From contig JAQENU010000003.1 in assembly GCA_027676805.1 (NCBI GenBank), forward strand, positions 128,255-192,254: DNA of 64,000 nt. Reading direction: 5' to 3'. Of the stretch, positions 8,382-16,860 are shown in pieces. This stretch comes from Coprobacillaceae bacterium UN01-12pH3A (GTDB taxonomy: Bacteria > Bacillota_I > Bacilli_A > Erysipelotrichales > Coprobacillaceae). The position numbers and the translations under genes are program-made. Every line of letters begins with the position of its first letter. The stretch's first letter is position 1. Below the pieces are notes generated by a model that saw only the letters and a program-made list of their open reading frames with translations, was not told where the DNA came from and searched no databases.

Positions 8382-9257
8382 ATGGAAGCAATTCTTGAAC
8401 TAAGAAATATCAATAAAAAATTTGATGATTTTCAATTAAAAAATGTCTCAATTACAGTTCCTAAAGGAACGATTGTAGGTCTGATTGGTGAAAATGGAGC
8501 CGGAAAGTCAACGATTATTAATATTATCGAAGGATTATTAAAAGAAGACAGTGGTGATATCTATATCTTTGGTCAAAATCTCAGAGATCATGAAAAAACA
8601 TTAAAGCAAGATATAGGCATTATTTATGACAGCTGTCATTATAACGAAAGGTTCAAACCATCTGATCTTGGAAAAATGATGAGTCTTGTGTATCATAACT
8701 GGGATCATGAAAAATTTCTTGAATACATTGAACGTTTCTCATTGCCCAAGAAAAAAACTATATCACAGTATTCAAAGGGAATGAAAATGAAGCTATGCTT
8801 TGCAGCGGAATTGGCTCATCACCCTAAACTGCTGATTTTAGACGAAGCAACCAGCGGACTGGATCCCATTGTCAGAGATGAAATTTTAGAGATCCTGCAA
8901 GAATTCATCATGGATGAAGAACATGGAATATTGATGTCCTCTCACATTACCAGTGATTTAGACAAGATTGCGGATTATATTACCTTTATCCATAACGGTG
9001 AAATTTTATTAACCAAAACATATGATGATATTCACAGTCATTACGGTGTAATCCGCTGTGGACAGAAGATTTTTGAAACCTTGCCTCAAGACGAGATACT
9101 GGCTTATAAAAAAGAAGATTTTGAGTATAAAGTATTAGTTGCAAACAGACAGGATTTTCAAAAAGTCTATAAGGATATTGTTATCGACAAAGCTACAATT
9201 GAAGACATCATGCTGATGTATGTAAGGGGGAAAAATTTTGAAAGCATTAATTTATAA
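8382..9257 (+). CDS. ABC transporter ATP-binding protein
   Basis: 291 residues from the ATG at 8382; AGGAGG overlaps the end of the gntR gene. Walker A GENGAGKST, a signature variant YSKGMKMKL, Walker B LLILDEAT, D-loop SGLDP and H-switch SSH are all present, so it should hydrolyse ATP. A C-terminal 70-residue extension follows the nucleotide-binding domain, as in YtrB/BcrA-type exporters. Its partner is the overlapping permease. Half-transporter dimers of this kind often confer resistance to cell-wall antibiotics; the substrate is unknown. Confidence 0.93.
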   Translation: MEAILELRNINKKFDDFQLKNVSITVPKGTIVGLIGENGAGKSTIINIIEGLLKEDSGDIYIFGQNLRDHEKTLKQDIGIIYDSCHYNERFKPSDLGKMMSLVYHNWDHEKFLEYIERFSLPKKKTISQYSKGMKMKLCFAAELAHHPKLLILDEATSGLDPIVRDEILEILQEFIMDEEHGILMSSHITSDLDKIADYITFIHNGEILLTKTYDDIHSHYGVIRCGQKIFETLPQDEILAYKKEDFEYKVLVANRQDFQKVYKDIVIDKATIEDIMLMYVRGKNFESINL

Positions 9258-9882
9258 AGATTTATTCGTTTTAAAACAAAAAAGTCAGCTCGCTTCACTA
9301 TTTCTTAATTTAGTGATGATGGTCCCAATAGGATTTTTCTTTCAGAACTTATACGGATTAGCGCTGATTGTCATTTTATCTTATCCGATCGGCGGGAGTG
9401 CTTTTATTCAAGTAGTTATGGAAAAGGAAGAACGTACCAATTTTGATAAGACTATTATTTCATTGCCTGTAACTAAATCTGAAATCATTCTAGCCAGATA
9501 TATTACTTCATTCATCTTTTTTGGAATTCATATGCTGTTTGGACTTCTATATACCTTCATTCATATCTATGTCATTCAATCTGTGAGTTTAGAACTGGGA
9601 TTGCTGCTGTGGGGAATCGGTATTTTGATCGGTACGATAATGATCTCGATCAATAGTGTCGGATATATCTTATTAGGTTCAAGAAAAGGAACATTTGTAT
9701 ACATTATCATTTTAGTTCTTTCCATTATTGGCTATGCCGTTACTTTCCTTGGTTTTGATATTAAACAGATCTTAACTTTAAGTTCCTCTGTATTAATGAT
9801 GATTGCCTGCATCGTAACCATACTTGGTCTAATCCTCAGTTATTTTGCTTCATTGAAAATCTTTACCCGTAAATATTCATAA
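9238..9882 (+). CDS. ABC-2 type permease
   Basis: 214 residues. The start is a TTG at 9238 with AAGGGGG seven bases before it, inside the last 20 bases of the ATPase gene, so translation is coupled. Six hydrophobic segments (about 20-45, 45-65, 95-120, 125-150, 150-175, 180-205). The cytoplasmic EKEERTNFDKTIISLPVTKSEI segment is the conserved coupling-helix region of ABC-2 exporters. Together with the ATPase it forms a small export system controlled by the GntR protein upstream. Confidence 0.88.
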   Translation: MKALIYKDLFVLKQKSQLASLFLNLVMMVPIGFFFQNLYGLALIVILSYPIGGSAFIQVVMEKEERTNFDKTIISLPVTKSEIILARYITSFIFFGIHMLFGLLYTFIHIYVIQSVSLELGLLLWGIGILIGTIMISINSVGYILLGSRKGTFVYIIILVLSIIGYAVTFLGFDIKQILTLSSSVLMMIACIVTILGLILSYFASLKIFTRKYS

Positions 9883-9885
9883 GAC

Positions 9886-9932
9886 AAAAAAGAGTTTAAA
9901 GAAATGAAAGGATTTCTTTTAAACTCTTTTAA
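9886..9932 (+). terminator. Terminator of the GntR-ABC operon
   Basis: Long hairpin AAAAGAGTTTAAAGAAAT / ATTTCTTTTAAACTCTTTT with one small bulge, flanked by A and T runs. It probably works in both directions. Confidence 0.85.
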
Positions 9933-9987
9933 TTTGTAAGGATTGAGTTCTCGTCCTTCCAATCCAAAGTCATTGATCCCCCTCAAA

Positions 9988-10644
9988 CTAATCAACATTG
10001 ATTTTTAAATAGCTGATGATGTCGTTTGAATCATAGTTTCCATCATCATAATATTCGCCCTGATAATATAAAGCAAAATGATTGAGTTTTTCATCTTTGA
10101 TATTCACAATACAGCATTTTGGCAGCTCCACCGCTTTACCTCTCGTATAAATGACTTTTTCTTCATAGGAAATACCAAAATAATCCAATGTTTCCAACAG
10201 CTTAGAAAAAGAACATTGCCATGCTTTTGCCTGCATTATCTCTGCAATATCATCAACGCTCAGCCCCGTGAGCATCGCAACGCAAAGCTGACCGCAGTAA
10301 CCGGCTTTGGGATAAGTGATTCTTTGAATACTATCGATTTTTCGAATTGGCTTCTGCAAGGTATAGGGACTGTTTCGATTGATTCGAGTTAAACTGCTGA
10401 TAACGTTAAAAGAAACATTCAAATTTGTCTCACATGCCAATGAATTGAATATTGATTTTGTAATCGGAATATAATAAAAGCCCTCTCCTTTAGGAATCAG
10501 CTTACATTCAAATACACAGCCTTGAATATTCACTTCTACCGGAATATTGCCTTTTTGATTGAGTGTTTCCCAAATATTAAAGGGAATATCAATAAAATAC
10601 CGATTGCCCTGTTTAAATACTTCCCCAATAAATGCGTGTGTCAT
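9988..10644 (-). CDS. DUF1905 barrel fused to a C39-like cysteine-peptidase fold
   Basis: 218 residues. Residues 3-85 match the DUF1905 pattern (FIGEVFKQGNRYFIDIPF..., PVEVNIQG, then a YYIPITKSI strand). Residues 108-215 look like a papain-type C39-like domain: GYCGQLCVAM with candidate nucleophile Cys117, LNHFALYYQG with His189, and YYDDGN with Asp200/201. No signal peptide or membrane segment, so cytosolic. DUF1905 proteins are often annotated as bacteriocin-protection related, and C39 peptidases cleave double-glycine leaders, but here neither a transporter nor a bacteriocin is adjacent. Function unknown. It sits as a single gene convergent with the ABC operon. Confidence 0.65.
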   Translation of the reverse strand: MTHAFIGEVFKQGNRYFIDIPFNIWETLNQKGNIPVEVNIQGCVFECKLIPKGEGFYYIPITKSIFNSLACETNLNVSFNVISSLTRINRNSPYTLQKPIRKIDSIQRITYPKAGYCGQLCVAMLTGLSVDDIAEIMQAKAWQCSFSKLLETLDYFGISYEEKVIYTRGKAVELPKCCIVNIKDEKLNHFALYYQGEYYDDGNYDSNDIISYLKINVD

Positions 10645-10778
10645 TTCGAGTTCCTCTTTTCTAAATTATTTTTATAATATTCAGTCACCACATTCCCCTA
10701 TTCATCACTCATTATAACAAAACCAAACTGTAATAAACAGTATCGCCCTAATATTATTCAATAAAAGATTCTTCAACA

Positions 10779-10836
10779 TTGTAGGATAGAAAAACGTATG
10801 CTATACTTTATTTAGTTTAATTAAAGTTAACTTTAA
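10779..10836 (+). promoter_or_regulatory. Promoter and MerR-type operator of the merR gene
   Basis: TTGTAG (10779-10784), 17-base spacer, TATACT (10802-10807). A perfect 16-bp palindrome TTAAAGTTAACTTTAA (10821-10836) follows just downstream of the expected start point. The core AAAGTTAACTTT is the type of site used by NmlR/AdhR-like MerR proteins, which suggests autoregulation. Confidence 0.75.
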
Positions 10837-10859
10837 ACATCAATCGAGGAGGAAAATAT

Positions 10860-11324
10860 ATGCCCTATACAATTGGAGAAGTCGCGAAAAAAATGAATGT
10901 TGCCCCTTCTACACTTCGCTATTATGATAAAGAAGGACTACTGCCTTTCATTCAGCGCAGTGAAAATGGAATTCGTTTTTTCACAGAAAAAGATTTTGAA
11001 ATTCTTTCCGTTATTCATTGTTTGAAGCAAACCGGAATCTCAATCAAGGATATTAAGCGTTATATTGATATGATCGGTGAAGGGGATAAAAGCATTGATG
11101 CCCGCTTAGAGCTTTTCAGAAAAGAAAAAGAATCGGTTGAAAACAAAATTCAGGAAATGGAAAGAACACTCGCTATATTGGAATATAAATGCTGGTATTA
11201 TGAAACTTCAAAAAAAGATGGGACAATGGACTATGTTGACAAAATGACGTTTGAAGAAATGCCGGAAAAATTTGCAAAGATAAAACGCGATTTAGGGAAG
11301 CTAGATATTGTTCCCACGAAATAA
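10860..11324 (+). CDS. MerR family transcriptional regulator
   Basis: 154 residues with GAGGAGG before the ATG. The N-terminal winged HTH reads YTIGEVAKKMNVAPSTLRYYDKEG, the MerR signature. A second helix region and a long dimerisation helix (residues about 80-120, KEKESVENKIQEME) follow, then a short C-terminal tail with a KCWYYE motif. No metal-binding Cys cluster, so it is more like AdhR/NmlR than metal sensors. There is no target gene downstream in the same operon. A site resembling its own operator sits in the promoter of the secreted phosphatase gene at 25.1 kb. Confidence 0.9.
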   Translation: MPYTIGEVAKKMNVAPSTLRYYDKEGLLPFIQRSENGIRFFTEKDFEILSVIHCLKQTGISIKDIKRYIDMIGEGDKSIDARLELFRKEKESVENKIQEMERTLAILEYKCWYYETSKKDGTMDYVDKMTFEEMPEKFAKIKRDLGKLDIVPTK

Positions 11325-11354
11325 AATAGTGATACGACATCACGGTAAAAGTTT

Positions 11355-11395
11355 AAAGGTTTGTTTCTAGTTAGTAAGAAATAAACCTTTTATTA
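11355..11395 (+). terminator. Terminator of the merR gene
   Basis: AAAGGTTTGTTTCT / AGAAATAAACCTTT hairpin with an 8-base loop, then a T-rich tail. The rest of the 11325-11637 gap shows nothing else. Confidence 0.85.
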
Positions 11396-11637
11396 TTAAA
11401 TATTAGATTGATGCTTATGGAAGTACAATTGCAACGCATTTAGATCGAACCATGTGTTTTGCCGTCATATCGTATTTTCTCATCCTATTATAAAGAGCAA
11501 AACGATATAGCTTTATATTCCTTGTTTTTAATAACTCATAAATTTGTCGGTTTATATGAATTTAAATCCGATATTTTTTATTATATAAGATATTTTATGT
11601 ATTTTTATATGGTATAATAAAAAAAGGAGGTAAACCA

Positions 11638-13272
11638 ATGAATATGATACTACTTGTAGGAGCAATCGTTATTATCATATGTATTTTATGCAGTAAGCTC
11701 TCTGATAAATTTGGTATCCCCGTTCTTTTCTTTTTTATTTTACTGGGAACAATCTTTGGAAGCGATGGAATATTTAAGATTCCATTTGAAGATTTCCAAT
11801 TTGCTGAAGACATATGCAGTGTCGCTTTAATCTTTATTATTTTTTATGGCGGATTTACAACCAATTGGGCACTCGCTAAAAAGGTTGCACCTGTTTCTAT
11901 AATCCTCTCATCTATCGGTGTTTTGCTGACTGCTTTACTCACCGGCTTTTTCTGTTATTTTGTTCTTCATTTTGAATGGCTTGAAAGTATGCTGATTGGG
12001 GCGGTTCTATCCTCAACCGATGCCGCCAGTGTTTTTTCTGTTCTTCGAAGCAAGAAGCTGAATTTAAAATATAAAACCGCTTCCTTACTGGAATTGGAAA
12101 GCGGAAGCAATGACCCTTGGGCATATACGATAACTATTATTATCCTATCCTTAATGTCTCAGAAATTAACTTCGTTTGATATTTTTTCGATTGTTTTTTC
12201 ACAAGTGGTTTTTGGTGTCTTGTTTGGGGCTGGGATCGCTATTCTTTCTAAGAAGATTATGTCTTCTGTTCACTATGAAGTATCTCAATTCGCTCCCCTA
12301 ATTATGGTAGCGATTGCCATTCTCTCCTACGCTCTTCCTACTTATTTTAACGGTAATGGCTATATCAGTGCTTATATTGTAGGAATTGTCTTGGGAAATT
12401 CAGAGATTGGGGATAAAAAGGGACTTGTCAGCTTCTTTGACGGCATTGTCAATCTTTTTCAAATCTTTCTGTTCTTCTTATTGGGACTGCTGGCATTCCC
12501 ATCACAAATTCCCAACAGTCTGCTTCCTGCGTTAGCGATCGCTGTATTCATCACTTTGATTGCTAGACCGATTGCAGTAGGGATTATCATGAAGCTCTTC
12601 AAGTGTCCGCTCGAGCAAATCGCTTTAGTAAGTTTTTCCGGGTTAAGAGGAGCAACATCTATTATCTTTGCGATTATGGTGACGGCTTCTCCTACCTATA
12701 CTAATAACGATATTTTTCATATTGTTTTCTTTATCGTTCTTCTTTCCCTTTCAATTCAAGGGACATTACTTCCCTATCTCTCTTCAAAATTAGCGATGAT
12801 CGATGATCATGAAGATGTATTAAAAACATTTACGGATTACAGCGATGAAAAGAATATACAATTTCTAACATTAACAATGCAGGAAAATCATCCTTGGGTT
12901 GATTCCTATATTAAGGATATTATTTTGCCGCCGCAGACACGCATCGTCATGATTAACCGTAAAGACGTAAAAATAACCCCTAAGGGAAATAGAAAAATAG
13001 AAAAAGATGATGAGTTGATAATCAGTGCCTTTGAAGCTCAGACAGAAGATGATCTAAAATTATCAGAAATTATTCTTGATGAAGATCATCATTGGCTAAA
13101 TACTTATCTGCGAGATATAAAAATAGCCCATGGGCTGATTGTTTTGATTCAGCGAGATAATCAAATCATAGTGCCTCATGGGGATGTCTTGCTTTTAAAT
13201 GGAGATATGATCGTCATTGCTCATAGCAGTAAAGGACATCGATTAGATAAGATGATTCTTGACATAGAGTAA
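11638..13272 (+). CDS. Potassium/proton (cation:proton) antiporter, NhaP2/CvrA type
   Basis: 544 residues after AGGAGG. The first 385 residues form a CPA1-type membrane domain of about 12-13 helices, with the ion-site motifs SSTDAASVFSVL and ESGSNDPWAY (the ND pair). Two cytoplasmic C-terminal TrkA-C/RCK-like modules follow, about residues 395-465 and 470-540, each with the LxD..HxWvdsyi...lP pattern. Family members exchange K+ or Na+ for H+, and the TrkA-C modules usually bind a nucleotide. It is a monocistronic gene. It helps with cytoplasmic pH and potassium balance. Confidence 0.9.
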   Translation: MNMILLVGAIVIIICILCSKLSDKFGIPVLFFFILLGTIFGSDGIFKIPFEDFQFAEDICSVALIFIIFYGGFTTNWALAKKVAPVSIILSSIGVLLTALLTGFFCYFVLHFEWLESMLIGAVLSSTDAASVFSVLRSKKLNLKYKTASLLELESGSNDPWAYTITIIILSLMSQKLTSFDIFSIVFSQVVFGVLFGAGIAILSKKIMSSVHYEVSQFAPLIMVAIAILSYALPTYFNGNGYISAYIVGIVLGNSEIGDKKGLVSFFDGIVNLFQIFLFFLLGLLAFPSQIPNSLLPALAIAVFITLIARPIAVGIIMKLFKCPLEQIALVSFSGLRGATSIIFAIMVTASPTYTNNDIFHIVFFIVLLSLSIQGTLLPYLSSKLAMIDDHEDVLKTFTDYSDEKNIQFLTLTMQENHPWVDSYIKDIILPPQTRIVMINRKDVKITPKGNRKIEKDDELIISAFEAQTEDDLKLSEIILDEDHHWLNTYLRDIKIAHGLIVLIQRDNQIIVPHGDVLLLNGDMIVIAHSSKGHRLDKMILDIE

Positions 13273-13433
13273 CATCACTAGTTATATTCATGATTAAGCT
13301 TTACTATTTAGCCCAGTGTTTTTAACATTATAAACAACAATATTATAACGAAATCATATTAAGAATAACTTATTCTTTTGTTAGTAAGGGTTAATAACTG
13401 CATAACTTATTTATTCCATTTCATTTATGAAGA

Positions 13434-13463
13434 TTGACTCCTGACAAAATACCACAGTATAAT
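13434..13463 (+). promoter_or_regulatory. Promoter of the hxlR-type gene
   Basis: TTGACT, 18-base spacer, TATAAT. The remainder of the 13273-13504 gap has no coding potential. Confidence 0.65.
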
Positions 13464-13504
13464 ATACTTAGTTTTAGATAACGCTCAATGCAAAGGAGAC
13501 ATCT

Positions 13505-13837
13505 ATGAAAAGGAAAGAAGATCTGCCTGTATGTCCGGTGGCTACAACAGTCCAACTCATCGGGAATAAATGGAAATTACTGATTATACAAAATTTACTT
13601 GTTCGTCCATGGCGATTCAATGAATTGCAGAAATCTTTGGAGATCAGTCAAAAGGTTTTGACGGATAATCTGCGTTCTATGGAAAAAGACGGACTGATTA
13701 TTCGCACTGTCTTTGATGAAGTTCCTCCCAAAGTGGAATATTCACTCTCTGAATTAGGGGAATCAATGAAGCCGATTATTTGCTCTTTAGAGAATTGGGG
13801 AACAGCTTATTTAAAAAATCATAAAGATAAAATATAA
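13505..13837 (+). CDS. HxlR family transcriptional regulator
   Basis: 110 residues, AAAGGAG before the ATG. The HxlR signature is clear: CPVATTVQLIGNKWKLLIIQNLL at residues 9-31 (with the redox-capable Cys9), FNELQKSLEISQKVLTDNLR as recognition helix, and the wing DGLIIRTVFDEVPPKVEYSLSELG. HxlR proteins typically control a neighbouring oxidoreductase in response to aldehydes, quinones or oxidants. The convergent nitroreductase is the obvious partner, but it is convergent and so cannot share this promoter. Confidence 0.93.
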   Translation: MKRKEDLPVCPVATTVQLIGNKWKLLIIQNLLVRPWRFNELQKSLEISQKVLTDNLRSMEKDGLIIRTVFDEVPPKVEYSLSELGESMKPIICSLENWGTAYLKNHKDKI

Positions 13838-13884
13838 AAAGTTTATCATAGATATTATTTTAATAATCTATCATAAACTTTTTT
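13836..13884. terminator. Bidirectional terminator between hxlR and nitroreductase
   Basis: AAAAAGTTTAT..ATAGAT / ATCTAT..ATAAACTTTTT hairpin with flanking A and T runs between convergent genes. Confidence 0.85.
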
Positions 13885-13921
13885 ACTTTCTAATAAATTA
13901 CTTTATTAAATATTTATATAT

Positions 13922-14512
13922 CTATGTTTCATCGATATAAATAATTCTGCCTTCATTTCTCGGTTTTATTTGAGGATAGGCACCGCGGATATAGCCTAGA
14001 CATACAAACACCATCGGTAGATAGTGTTCATCTATTCCCCATTTTTCCCATAGCTCTTGAATTTCAAAATGTTCATACGTCGCTTCCGCTCTTCCTACTA
14101 TACAACTGGATATTCCTAAATCCATTGCTTCTAAAGTCATATTTTGTGCACATACAAAGGCTGAACCAATTGCGTTTACAGTTGATTTTCTATCTTTAGG
14201 TACACATACAATTCCTAATGCCGGACAGCCATAGAATCCGCTTTTAATAGATAAGTCATCTATAATAGAAGGCTGATCTGCGGATACACCCCGACCTCCC
14301 CAATGACGATTCTCACAGTTGGCATTAATGATACCAATTTTTTCAATCAGCTTTTGATCATCTAAGATAATAATTTTTGTTCCCTGTCTTCCACCAGGAT
14401 TTGGCGCGTAGATTCCTGCTTCTGCGATTTTATCCAGTTTTTCTTTCTCTACTTTTTCATCTGAGTAAGTTCTAATTGATCGTCTGGTTTTCATCATCTC
14501 TAATAGTTCCAT
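13922..14512 (-). CDS. Nitroreductase family protein (FMN-dependent)
   Basis: 196 residues from the ATG at 14512, which has GGGAGG upstream; the frame extends to 14578 without SD support. N-terminal MMKTRRSIRTYSDEKV is the FMN phosphate-binding segment of the nitroreductase fold; APNPGGRQGTKIIIL and CPALGIVCVPKD follow, and GISSCIVGRAE near the C-terminus completes the FMN site. It should use NAD(P)H to reduce nitro groups, quinones or flavins. It has a two-gene context with an HxlR regulator. Confidence 0.88.
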   Translation of the reverse strand: MELLEMMKTRRSIRTYSDEKVEKEKLDKIAEAGIYAPNPGGRQGTKIIILDDQKLIEKIGIINANCENRHWGGRGVSADQPSIIDDLSIKSGFYGCPALGIVCVPKDRKSTVNAIGSAFVCAQNMTLEAMDLGISSCIVGRAEATYEHFEIQELWEKWGIDEHYLPMVFVCLGYIRGAYPQIKPRNEGRIIYIDET

Positions 14513-14883
14513 ATTCTTGTCCTCCCTCTTTCTTAATTTCATTATAACTTGAAACAAGAATCCAACAAGTACGCACATTTATGTAACTATCCACTGATTT
14601 TAAAGACTGATAATGAGTAGTAAAGTCATAAAAGTATTATATTTATAGGCATTACTGGGTGGTTTTTACTTATTTTAAATATATCCGAAAATAATATAAT
14701 CCCATATTTCTAATATTAACTTTTTCATACATATCTAAGTACAAAACAGATAAGCCTTGATTAACCTATGTTATAATGATTATAGAAGAATACTTCTGTT
14801 CATTGATGTATTTACATACTAAGCTAGTCATAATCAATAAGCTTATAACAGACTATTTATCATAGTTAGAAAGGAGACTTTGT
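14513..14883. other. Intergenic region, nothing identified
   Basis: AT-rich, with a TATAAT at 14772-14777 but no good -35 at the right distance. No ORF, RNA or repeat recognised. Confidence 0.4.
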
Positions 14884-15078
14884 ATGAAACGACCAACGAC
14901 TACTGCAAAAATAATTTATTCAATTGCCGTTTTATTCTTTGGACTTACTTCCGGATTTTCACTAGGTATTTGGGTAAATTCAGAAGGTGAAGGACTGCTA
15001 GCCTTTGTTTTTGGCATGGTTTTATGTATTCTTATTATAGAATTAGTTAAAATAATTATTTCTATAGCTAAACTCTAA
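14884..15078 (+). CDS. Small two-helix membrane protein
   Basis: 64 residues with AAAGGAG before the ATG. Two hydrophobic helices (about 10-30 and 38-60) are separated by a short acidic turn (NSEGEG). I recognise no family. A good SD and the tandem neighbour of the same design support it as a real gene. It starts the accessory stretch that runs to 17.7 kb. Confidence 0.6.
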   Translation: MKRPTTTAKIIYSIAVLFFGLTSGFSLGIWVNSEGEGLLAFVFGMVLCILIIELVKIIISIAKL

Positions 15079-15108
15079 TCATACTCATAACTCAAAAGGA
15101 GGGAAATT

Positions 15109-15306
15109 ATGAAAAAGAAAAAACATTATATTTTGAGCTGCATAGGAATCCTTATTGCAATTTTTTCGATCAGTTATCTAAATGGTTCTGCATTTTCCCT
15201 TGATACTGCTAACAATGTAACTTTTATTATCTCTTTATTAATAACGACTACAATTTTTAATACCGCTGCATTCTTTATATTACTTTATAAAATTAATAAA
15301 AAATAG
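15109..15306 (+). CDS. Small two-helix membrane protein
   Basis: 65 residues, 30 bases after the previous gene, with AAGGAGG. A KKKKH start, a hydrophobic helix at about 7-25 and another at about 38-60 ending in KINKK: inside-out-in topology with basic ends. No family recognised. Together with the preceding gene it forms a two-gene unit of unknown role. The frame after its TAG stop stays open for about 45 more codons, which may be a decayed extension or the structured RNA described next. Confidence 0.6.
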   Translation: MKKKKHYILSCIGILIAIFSISYLNGSAFSLDTANNVTFIISLLITTTIFNTAAFFILLYKINKK

Positions 15307-15440
15307 CGAATTATCCAGCTGGTTGAGGTGACCTACTTAACCACAAATGCGTATGGTAGCTGGGTCTATAAGAAACAGACCATCGGTTGGATAAGGAAAT
15401 GGTGCCCTGTTTGGTACCCAAATGATAGTAACGTCTTATA
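15307..15440 (+). other. Structured spacer: three hairpins or decayed coding sequence
   Basis: Three consecutive stems are visible: GGTTGAG/CTTAACC (about 15320-15345), GGTCT/AGACC (about 15363-15382) and GGTGCC/GGTACC (about 15402-15419). The same stretch is also open in the frame of the preceding gene's stop. It is more GC-rich than the neighbours. It could be a leader RNA or a remnant of a larger gene; I cannot decide. Confidence 0.3.
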
Positions 15441-15469
15441 AAAATTGTTAAAATGATATGCAGCTATAT

Positions 15470-15498
15470 TTGACAGGTACATGTTAAAACATTAGAAT
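15470..15498 (+). promoter_or_regulatory. Promoter of the first GNAT gene
   Basis: TTGACA, 17-base spacer, TAGAAT: near-consensus sigma-A promoter. Confidence 0.8.
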
Positions 15499-15573
15499 TA
15501 GGGAAATAGAATGTTTACGCTTTTGGCGGAAAAGGCGAACAAGAGATTATTTATATTATCTAAGGAGAGCACA

Positions 15574-16374
15574 ATGTATAAATTGAGTTTTATAAAAAGC
15601 GATTTAAAGAATATCGAGCCGTTATTTGACGAATATTTACAGACTTTAACGGACGTTACCGACGATTTTTGGGAAGGAGATATTATAGAAGCAGATATTT
15701 ATGAAATACAAAAAGACGAATCCGCAATCGGATTTTTCTCAATAGCGAATGATAAAAAACTTACATCGTTTTATATTTGTTATGAGTATTTGGGTAAAGC
15801 TCAAGACATATTTAAGCAAATTCTTGCAGATTATAAAATTCAAACGGCTTTCGTTACTACTTGCGATAAATTGTTTTTAAATTTGTGTTTTGATTTTCAT
15901 AAGAAAATAGAAATGCAAGCATACTTCTTTGACGGAACTAAGAAAATACAAGTCCGAGAACCTGAATATAAGCGTGAATTTATATCAGAAATAAAGCCGG
16001 AAGAAATTACAGAATTAAATAATAAAACAGAGAATTTTTTTGGTATCGAATCGCCGGAAGCATATATAAAAAGCGGTCAAAAAATATTTCGCCTTGCAGA
16101 AAACGATGAGGATTTAGGTTACGGGGTAATTTTTAGGAAAAGGTTATCTCCTGAATATTATGATTGTGGAATGGTGACATTGCCCGAACACCGACAAAAA
16201 GGTGTTGGACGAAGTTTGCAAATTCACATGGCAGATATTATACGTGAAAATGGCGGAATCCCCGTTGCCGGATGCTTGTATAACAATATTAACAGTAAAC
16301 GAACTATCGAAAGTGCGGGACGTTTCAGTAATGTAAGGCTGTTGAACGTGTGGTTTGTTGAAAAAGCCGAATGA
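15574..16374 (+). CDS. GNAT family N-acetyltransferase
   Basis: 266 residues from the ATG at 15574, preceded by AAGGAG. The same frame is open from an ATG at 15511 just after the promoter, so a 21-residue longer form or leader is possible. The C-terminal 110 residues carry the GNAT fold with the acetyl-CoA motif LPEHRQKGVGRSLQIHM and a following CLYNNINSKRTIESAGR segment. The N-terminal 150 residues look like a second, degenerate GNAT-like half (ESAIGFFSIANDKKLTSFYI). Substrate unknown. The surrounding debris suggests it was acquired on a mobile element. Confidence 0.82.
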   Translation: MYKLSFIKSDLKNIEPLFDEYLQTLTDVTDDFWEGDIIEADIYEIQKDESAIGFFSIANDKKLTSFYICYEYLGKAQDIFKQILADYKIQTAFVTTCDKLFLNLCFDFHKKIEMQAYFFDGTKKIQVREPEYKREFISEIKPEEITELNNKTENFFGIESPEAYIKSGQKIFRLAENDEDLGYGVIFRKRLSPEYYDCGMVTLPEHRQKGVGRSLQIHMADIIRENGGIPVAGCLYNNINSKRTIESAGRFSNVRLLNVWFVEKAE

Positions 16375-16860
16375 ACAGTATGAGCATTTTGCGCAACGCA
16401 GCTTATTGGACAAATGCGCATTAGTAAAAATGGCGTACACAATAGTCGCAAGCAGGGCAGATGTATATGCACATCTGCTTTTGCTTGTTGGGGTGAGGTT
16501 CCCCAAATCCCCTGTGGACGCCCTTGACAGGGCGGCTACGCTCCTTGCAGGAGCTAAGAAAAAATTACCTTACTTGTTGTGGTATGAGAGCGGACATTTA
16601 AGCTGTCTGGCATCCATGTCTGGCATCCAGTTATAAAGAAGATATAAGCCGCTATTTCTGCATTAGGCTATAAAAAATAGTATCAGTTTTAGTTTGTACT
16701 ATGGTACTCATGTAAAGACAACAAGGCTGGAAAATGTTTGCAGGTAATGATTTGACCAAAATCCCGCCCGATTCCATAAAGACTTGGAGCACAATATAAG
16801 AATAGATGTAGCAACTTGACAGTTTCGGCATTACCATTTAGAATATAAGAAATAAAATAT
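16375..16860 (+). other. Mobile-element debris, higher GC
   Basis: No intact gene. The block 16380-16610 is clearly GC-richer than the chromosome and is open in one frame for about 93 codons (16355-16636) with no SD of its own. It resembles non-coding or decayed cargo often found in Clostridia-type conjugative elements, an impression from memory rather than a search. A perfect tandem duplication of TGTCTGGCATCCA lies at 16614-16639. Confidence 0.35.
16614..16639. repeat. Tandem 13-bp direct repeat
   Basis: TGTCTGGCATCCA occurs twice without a gap inside the debris block. Confidence 0.8.

Noticed and set aside
15511-15573. N-terminal extension of the first GNAT protein as the main start
   Set aside because: The internal ATG at 15574 has a strong AAGGAG, whereas the upstream ATG has none; kept only as a possible leader.
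16144-16506. Minus-strand ORFs of 82-120 codons over the first GNAT gene
   Set aside because: They are shadows of a clear GNAT coding frame on the plus strand.
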